A stretch of 64,000 nt of DNA from Nocardia harenae NBRC 108248. Lineage in GTDB: Bacteria; Actinomycetota; Actinomycetes; Mycobacteriales; Mycobacteriaceae. Below the pieces are notes generated by a model. The model ran no database searches, was not told the origin of the DNA, and saw only the letters and a program-made list of their open reading frames with translations. Positions within the stretch are counted from its first letter, which is position 1, and the number at the start of each line of letters is the position of its first letter. Shown piece by piece: positions 60,066-64,000 of the stretch. Location: NCBI RefSeq assembly GCF_001612885.1, contig NZ_BDBH01000004.1, positions 620,001-684,000 on the forward strand. The letters are read 5' to 3'. The translations under genes were made by a program, and so were the position numbers.

Positions 60066-60542
60066 TCAGGACGTCGGTTTCGGCAGAACCTGCACGGTGG
60101 AGACCGCGGTGGCCACCAGCTTGTCCTTGGCGTTGTGCGCTTCGGCCCCGATGAAGATGGTGGTCGAACCCGCCTTGCGCACTGCCGCTTGCAGCCGCAG
60201 CTGCTCGCCGGGGAATACCGGGCGCAGGAAGTGCGTGGTCAGCTCCAGGGTCGTGGTCGGTCCACGCGCGGTCAGGTAGCTGAGCGGCCCGATCAGGTTG
60301 TCGAACATCGCGGAGAGGAAGCCGCCCTGCAGCAGCCCTACCGCGTTCGCGAACTGTTTCGACACCGCCGCCGTCGCGGTCAGTGATCGGCCCGGCACGT
60401 ACTCCACGAACCGCAGGTCGAATGCCTTCGCCGAGGGCGGCGGCAGCTCGAGTTCGATACCGGGCGGGGTGAACTCGCGAAACAGTTCGACCGTGTGCGC
60501 CAGCACCGCGTCGTTGCCCCGAATGGTTGCGTCATCGCTCAT
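60066..60542 (-). CDS. PaaI-type hotdog-fold acyl-CoA thioesterase
   Basis: A 158-residue hotdog protein: 'SKQFANAVGLLQGGFLSAMF' (the HGG-like LQGG catalytic helix) with 'DNLIGPLSYLTARGPTTTLE' and 'LTTHFLRPVFPGEQLRLQAA'. PaaI-like enzymes hydrolyse aryl- or acyl-CoA thioesters. The ATG overlaps the hydrolase stop by 11 bp. It belongs to the minus-strand acyl-metabolism operon with the AMP ligase and SDR. Confidence 0.85.
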   Translation of the reverse strand: MSDDATIRGNDAVLAHTVELFREFTPPGIELELPPPSAKAFDLRFVEYVPGRSLTATAAVSKQFANAVGLLQGGFLSAMFDNLIGPLSYLTARGPTTTLELTTHFLRPVFPGEQLRLQAAVRKAGSTTIFIGAEAHNAKDKLVATAVSTVQVLPKPTS

Positions 60543-61329
60543 CGGTATCTCCCTGTGTTCTGCCGCGGACCTGTTCCGCGGACGTCAGAAACCGCTCCAA
60601 CAGCACGTTGAAGCCGGGCGCTCTCGGCACCGCGTGCCCGGCACCGGGCAGCCGGGCACGCTCGGCATCGAGCTGCTTCGCGAGGGCGTCGCAGACCCGC
60701 TCGAGCGCCGGGTTGTGCTCGCCCGAGATGACCAGTGCCGGAATTCCCGCGGCGGTGAGCACCGGGAAGCGCGGCACCGCCTCGCGCGGCGACCGGAGCT
60801 TGCGGCCCAGCTCCATCGCCCGCCGGATGCCCTCTCCGTCATCCAGTTTCGCGGGGTCGACACCGGCGAGCGTGAAGAAGTCACGCTCGGCCTGCGCGTC
60901 GTCCGAGCTGGCCGCGAACCGATCGGCCAGCTCGGCGATCTGCCGCACCAGCTCGTCTCCTTCGGCGACCGTCCACAACGGAACCTCGATCAGGGTCAGC
61001 GACCGGACGAGGTGGGGCAGCCGCTCGGCGGCGAGGCACGCGCCGAGCCCGCCATAGGAGTACCCGACCAGGTGCGCGCCGCCAGGCACCGCGGCGATCA
61101 GCTCGACCAGGTCGTCGGTGTCGGCGCGGAAGTCCTGACGCTCCGCGGCCGGGCTGGGGGTGAAGCCGCGGCGGCTCGGCACGAGCAGCGACCACCGTTG
61201 TTCGAGCTCGGCCTGCAGTGCCCAGGTCAGCTCGGCGGGGAACCCGCCGTGCACCAACACCACCGGGGGTCCGGTGCCGGATCTCCGGACGACCAGGTCC
61301 GCGGTGTGGTCAGGTCCGATCGAGGTCAT
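60532..61329 (-). CDS. alpha/beta hydrolase
   Basis: A 265-residue hydrolase: 'PPVVLVHGGFPAELTWALQA' (oxyanion HGG), nucleophile elbow 'HLVGYSYGGLGACLAAERL' and catalytic His in 'LPGAGHAVPRAPGFNVLLER'. Substrate unknown; ester or thioester hydrolysis is plausible next to acyl-CoA enzymes. ATG at 61329 is preceded by AAGGAG; the longer frame to 61422 overlaps the ligase coding sequence without a site. Overlaps the ligase stop by 20 bp. Confidence 0.85.
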   Translation of the reverse strand: MTSIGPDHTADLVVRRSGTGPPVVLVHGGFPAELTWALQAELEQRWSLLVPSRRGFTPSPAAERQDFRADTDDLVELIAAVPGGAHLVGYSYGGLGACLAAERLPHLVRSLTLIEVPLWTVAEGDELVRQIAELADRFAASSDDAQAERDFFTLAGVDPAKLDDGEGIRRAMELGRKLRSPREAVPRFPVLTAAGIPALVISGEHNPALERVCDALAKQLDAERARLPGAGHAVPRAPGFNVLLERFLTSAEQVRGRTQGDTDER

Positions 61330-63082
61330 GGCTACTCCTTGCGCTGACGATGGCCGCATACCGCTCCGGCGTGAGCTCCCGGTATTCGTCCTCCCCCTCG
61401 ATCCGCACGTAGATCGGCTCACCCGCCCCGGGGGCGAAGCCCGCGCGCTGGAGTTCCAGCTTCGCCAGCTTCAAGGTCGCCGTCGTGTCCAGCGCGGACC
61501 GCAGCCGGATGAACAGCGGTCGGGCGTAGGGCGCCAACACCGCGTCCAGATGCGTGGCGACGGCTGCCCCGTCGAACCGCGTACCCACCTCCAGCACGAC
61601 CGCTGCCATCCCGGCGCGCCCCTCCCGACCGGGTACCGGGACTCCGTATACACAGGCCGCGGCGATCCCGGGTACGCGCACGAGCTGCTCCTGCACCTCG
61701 ATCGTGGACACATTCTCGCCCTTCCAGCGAAAACTGTCGCCCACCCGATCGGCGAAGAATAAATTCTTCGCGGCATCGATCCGGAACAGATCGCCGGTGT
61801 CGAACATCGCGTCGCCCACCCGGAAGGCGTCGGTCACGATCCTGGCACGGGTCGCCGCTGGATCCCGATAGCCGGCAAAGGGTGTCCGCTTCCGGATCGG
61901 CCCGAGCAGTACCCCGGTTTTGCCCGGCGCGGGGCGCACCAGCCGCCCGTTCTCCCGGACGAAGTCACCGCGTTCGAAATCCCATTCGGCGAGCTCGGCG
62001 CCGAGCCGGAGCTTACCGACCGACCCGACCTCGCCGCCGAGATTGATCGTCGCGATATTTCCCTCGGTCGAGGCGTACATCTCGACGATCCGCGGAATCG
62101 CGAACCGCTCGTGCAGTGCAGTCCAGACGTCACCCTGCAGCCCCTGCCCCGCGATCACCCGCACCCGGTGCGACCGATCCCGGTCGCTCGGCGGATTGCT
62201 CACCAGGTAGCGACACATCTCGCCGATGTAGTTGAAACCGGTGGCCTCGAAGCGGTGGATGTCCGGCCAGAAACCGCGTGCGGAGAAGCGCCGGCCCAGC
62301 GCCAGCGTCGCCCCGTGCGCGATCACGCTGGACAGCGCGATCAGCAGTGCGTTCGAGTGGAAGAGCGGCAGGCAGTTGTAGACTACGTCCCCGGGCTCGA
62401 ACTGCCAGGCAAGGGCACCCAGTACCCGGCCGATGCTGGTCAGCCGCTGGTAGCTCATGACGGCGGCCTTGGGACGCCCGGTCGTTCCGCTGGTGAAGAT
62501 GTAGGCGCCGGTCTCCCCGAGGGTGCGCGCTGCGGTGCCGGGCGGGACTGCGGCTTCAGCGCTCCGAACGAACCGCAGCAGCCCCGTGCCCGTCGGCGCC
62601 GGGGCGATGTCGTCCTCGTCCACCCGGGTCCGATCCAGCAACCCTTCCGGCAGCCGGTCGCGGATGGCCAGCAGAGCGGGCACGCACTCCGATCCGACGA
62701 TCAGGTGGGTCGCCCCGCACACCGTGAGTGCGTGCGCGAGTCCGTCCGCGCGGACCCGCGTATTGACCAGGGCCACCACGATCCCGAGCTTCCCGGCGGC
62801 GAGGTAGTGCCAGATGAACTCGGGCCGGTTTTCCATGAGTAGAGCGAGGACGTCGCCCTGCTTCAGCCCCGCGGCCAGATAGCCGTGCGCCACCCTGTTG
62901 ACTGCGAGATCTGCTTCAAAGTAATCGAATTCGTGATCCGCATAGCGCAGGAAGGGGCGCGTCCCATCGCTGCGGCTCCGCCGCTCGAGCTCGGCGGCCA
63001 GCGTCCGGTGTGATCCGGGGCCTTCGAGCAGGCCGCGGACGAGCACCGCGTACGAGCGCGCGCGATCCACCGCTGTCACCAC
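61310..63082 (-). CDS. long-chain/very-long-chain acyl-CoA synthetase (FadD6/ACSVL-like)
   Basis: A 590-residue AMP-forming ligase: 'TGAYIFTSGTTGRPKAAVMS' (P-loop), 'PLFHSNALLIALSSVIAHGA', 'IVEMYASTEGNIATINLGG', 'FDTGDLFRIDAAKNLFFADR' and 'VSTIEVQEQLVRVPGIAAAC'. The YASTEGN form and overall length match the FATP/ACSVL and FadD6 group that activates fatty or sterol-side-chain acids. GTG at 63082 has GGAGG upstream, 2 bp from the SDR stop. It might supply acyl-CoA to catabolism or to the nearby pathway. Confidence 0.9.
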   Translation of the reverse strand: MVTAVDRARSYAVLVRGLLEGPGSHRTLAAELERRSRSDGTRPFLRYADHEFDYFEADLAVNRVAHGYLAAGLKQGDVLALLMENRPEFIWHYLAAGKLGIVVALVNTRVRADGLAHALTVCGATHLIVGSECVPALLAIRDRLPEGLLDRTRVDEDDIAPAPTGTGLLRFVRSAEAAVPPGTAARTLGETGAYIFTSGTTGRPKAAVMSYQRLTSIGRVLGALAWQFEPGDVVYNCLPLFHSNALLIALSSVIAHGATLALGRRFSARGFWPDIHRFEATGFNYIGEMCRYLVSNPPSDRDRSHRVRVIAGQGLQGDVWTALHERFAIPRIVEMYASTEGNIATINLGGEVGSVGKLRLGAELAEWDFERGDFVRENGRLVRPAPGKTGVLLGPIRKRTPFAGYRDPAATRARIVTDAFRVGDAMFDTGDLFRIDAAKNLFFADRVGDSFRWKGENVSTIEVQEQLVRVPGIAAACVYGVPVPGREGRAGMAAVVLEVGTRFDGAAVATHLDAVLAPYARPLFIRLRSALDTTATLKLAKLELQRAGFAPGAGEPIYVRIEGEDEYRELTPERYAAIVSARSSHDLDRT

Positions 63083-63083
63083 G

Positions 63084-63980
63084 TCAGCCCTCCACTGGAT
63101 CGGCCGCCGCTACCGCGGCGAAGTACCGTTCCCGCGCCGCCTCGGCAAGCCGATCCCAGCGTTCCCAGGTCATCGGGACCGGCTCCCGGCCAGGCACCGC
63201 GCGATACCCGGATAGGTCCTCGATTCCTCTGATCCGCAACAGTATTTCGTCGTCGACCAGCGCGTTGCCGGTGAAGGTTGCCGGATCCTGTTCCAGCACG
63301 ACCATGGTCGCGTCCACCACGATGGCCTCGGTCCGGCAGTCCGCGGGGTCGCCGATTCCGAGGTTCTCCGTGGCCGCTGTCCTGATCAGCGTCCGGGGCC
63401 AGATCGAGTTGCAGGCAATCCCCGCACCCGCCAGCTCGTGTGCCAGACCGAGGGTGAGCAAGGTGGCCTGCAGCTTCGACGCCATATAGGCCACCTTGCC
63501 CGCCACGTGCTCAAGCACCGTGAGGTCGAGTGGCGGGCTCATGTTGACGATGTGCCCCCAGCCGTTCTCGAGCATGTGTGGAAGGCAGTAGTGCGCGAGC
63601 AGGAACGGCGCCCGCGCGTTGATGTCCGTCACCAGGTCGAATCGCTTCCGCGGGGTCGCTTCGACCGACTGGATCCACATCGCGCCGGCGTTGTTGACCA
63701 GGATGTCGACCCGGCCGAACCGTTCCACCGTGCGGTCGACGACGTTGCGCAGATCGGCGTCGTCCCGGACGTCACACCGCACACCGAGCGCCCGGCCGCC
63801 CCGCGACTCGATCTGGCGCACCGTCTCAGGCACGCTGCCCGGCAGCCTGCCACCTTCCTCCATGGTCTTCGCCGCGATCACCACGGCCGCGCCACTGCTG
63901 GACAGTTTCAGCGCCAGTGCCTTGCCGATCCCCCGGCTGCCACCGGTGATGATGGCAACCCGGTCCTCGAACCGCGTCAC
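63084..63980 (-). CDS. short-chain dehydrogenase/reductase (HSDL2-like)
   Basis: A 298-residue SDR: cofactor motif 'VAIITGGSRGIGKALALKLS', 'ILVNNAGAMWIQSVEA', 'GHIVNMSPPLDLTV' (Ser) and the catalytic 'YMASKLQATLLTLGLAHELA' (YxxxK). 'AAKTMEEGGRLPGSVPETVR' is typical of the HSDL2-like group, which has been linked to fatty-acid or steroid metabolism. GTG at 63980 has AGGAGG upstream. First gene of the six-gene minus-strand operon that ends at the LuxR regulator. Confidence 0.88.
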   Translation of the reverse strand: MTRFEDRVAIITGGSRGIGKALALKLSSSGAAVVIAAKTMEEGGRLPGSVPETVRQIESRGGRALGVRCDVRDDADLRNVVDRTVERFGRVDILVNNAGAMWIQSVEATPRKRFDLVTDINARAPFLLAHYCLPHMLENGWGHIVNMSPPLDLTVLEHVAGKVAYMASKLQATLLTLGLAHELAGAGIACNSIWPRTLIRTAATENLGIGDPADCRTEAIVVDATMVVLEQDPATFTGNALVDDEILLRIRGIEDLSGYRAVPGREPVPMTWERWDRLAEAARERYFAAVAAADPVEG

Positions 63981-64000
63981 GATTCCTCCTGTCGGCCGGG

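Overview
The window is high-GC actinomycete DNA, most likely Nocardia or a close relative. Supporting signs are frequent GTG/TTG starts, ATGA/GTGA gene overlaps, a conservon (histidine-kinase-like ATPase, roadblock, DUF742, GTPase, two P450s), a furA-katG pair, a DUF574 methyltransferase, a DUF5753 XRE regulator and FAAL/polyketide chemistry. No tRNA, rRNA or CRISPR array was seen. Calls come from reading the sequence only; no database search was run.

1-30575, chromosomal accessory genes: an acyl-CoA dehydrogenase tail, an ArsR-SRPBCC pair, TspO, a NERD-like membrane protein, DJ-1/PfpI, GntR with a small ORF and hydrolase, MerR, PucR plus zinc alcohol dehydrogenase, TetR with a divergent FMN/F420 oxidoreductase, PadR, an FAD monooxygenase, furA-katG, two tandem secreted serine-hydrolase-like paralogues, the six-gene conservon, recQ, XRE, and a methyltransferase pair. 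Several regulators have visible palindromic operators, and there are small gene remnants (deacetylase tail, MmyB-type regulator tail, P450 head).

30576-34090, mobile-element junkyard: an IS110-family element whose transposase has lost an internal segment, truncated IS5 and IS3 copies, and a 554-bp Tn3-type miniature element. The last has 42-bp inverted repeats and a perfect 5-bp target duplication, and it sits inside a broken PfkB-family kinase gene.

34094-56493, biosynthetic cluster: two divergent operons share a 186-bp promoter region holding a perfect 16-bp palindrome. The minus operon encodes a one-module PKS (ACP-KS-AT-KR-ACP), a four-protein hydroxymalonyl-ACP cassette (FkbH-, FkbI-, FkbJ- and FkbK-like), a type II thioesterase, a phosphopantetheinyl transferase and a fatty acyl-AMP ligase. 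The plus operon encodes an HpaB-like flavin monooxygenase, a methyltransferase, an arginase/agmatinase-family enzyme, an MppP/Ind4-type arginine oxidase, an ATP-grasp ligase, a siderophore-type GNAT acyltransferase, two P450s, a D-2-hydroxyacid-dehydrogenase-like reductase and an MFS exporter. The inferred logic is that an acyl chain, loaded by the FAAL and extended once with an oxygenated malonyl unit, is joined to an oxidised arginine-derived building block. I do not recognise this combination as a described pathway.

57145-63980: a P1-family (DmpA/NylC-like) Ntn hydrolase, then a minus-strand operon of SDR, AMP-dependent acyl ligase, alpha/beta hydrolase, hotdog thioesterase, CPA2-type antiporter and LuxR regulator. 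It may be a neighbouring acyl-metabolism unit or the cluster's edge with its regulator.
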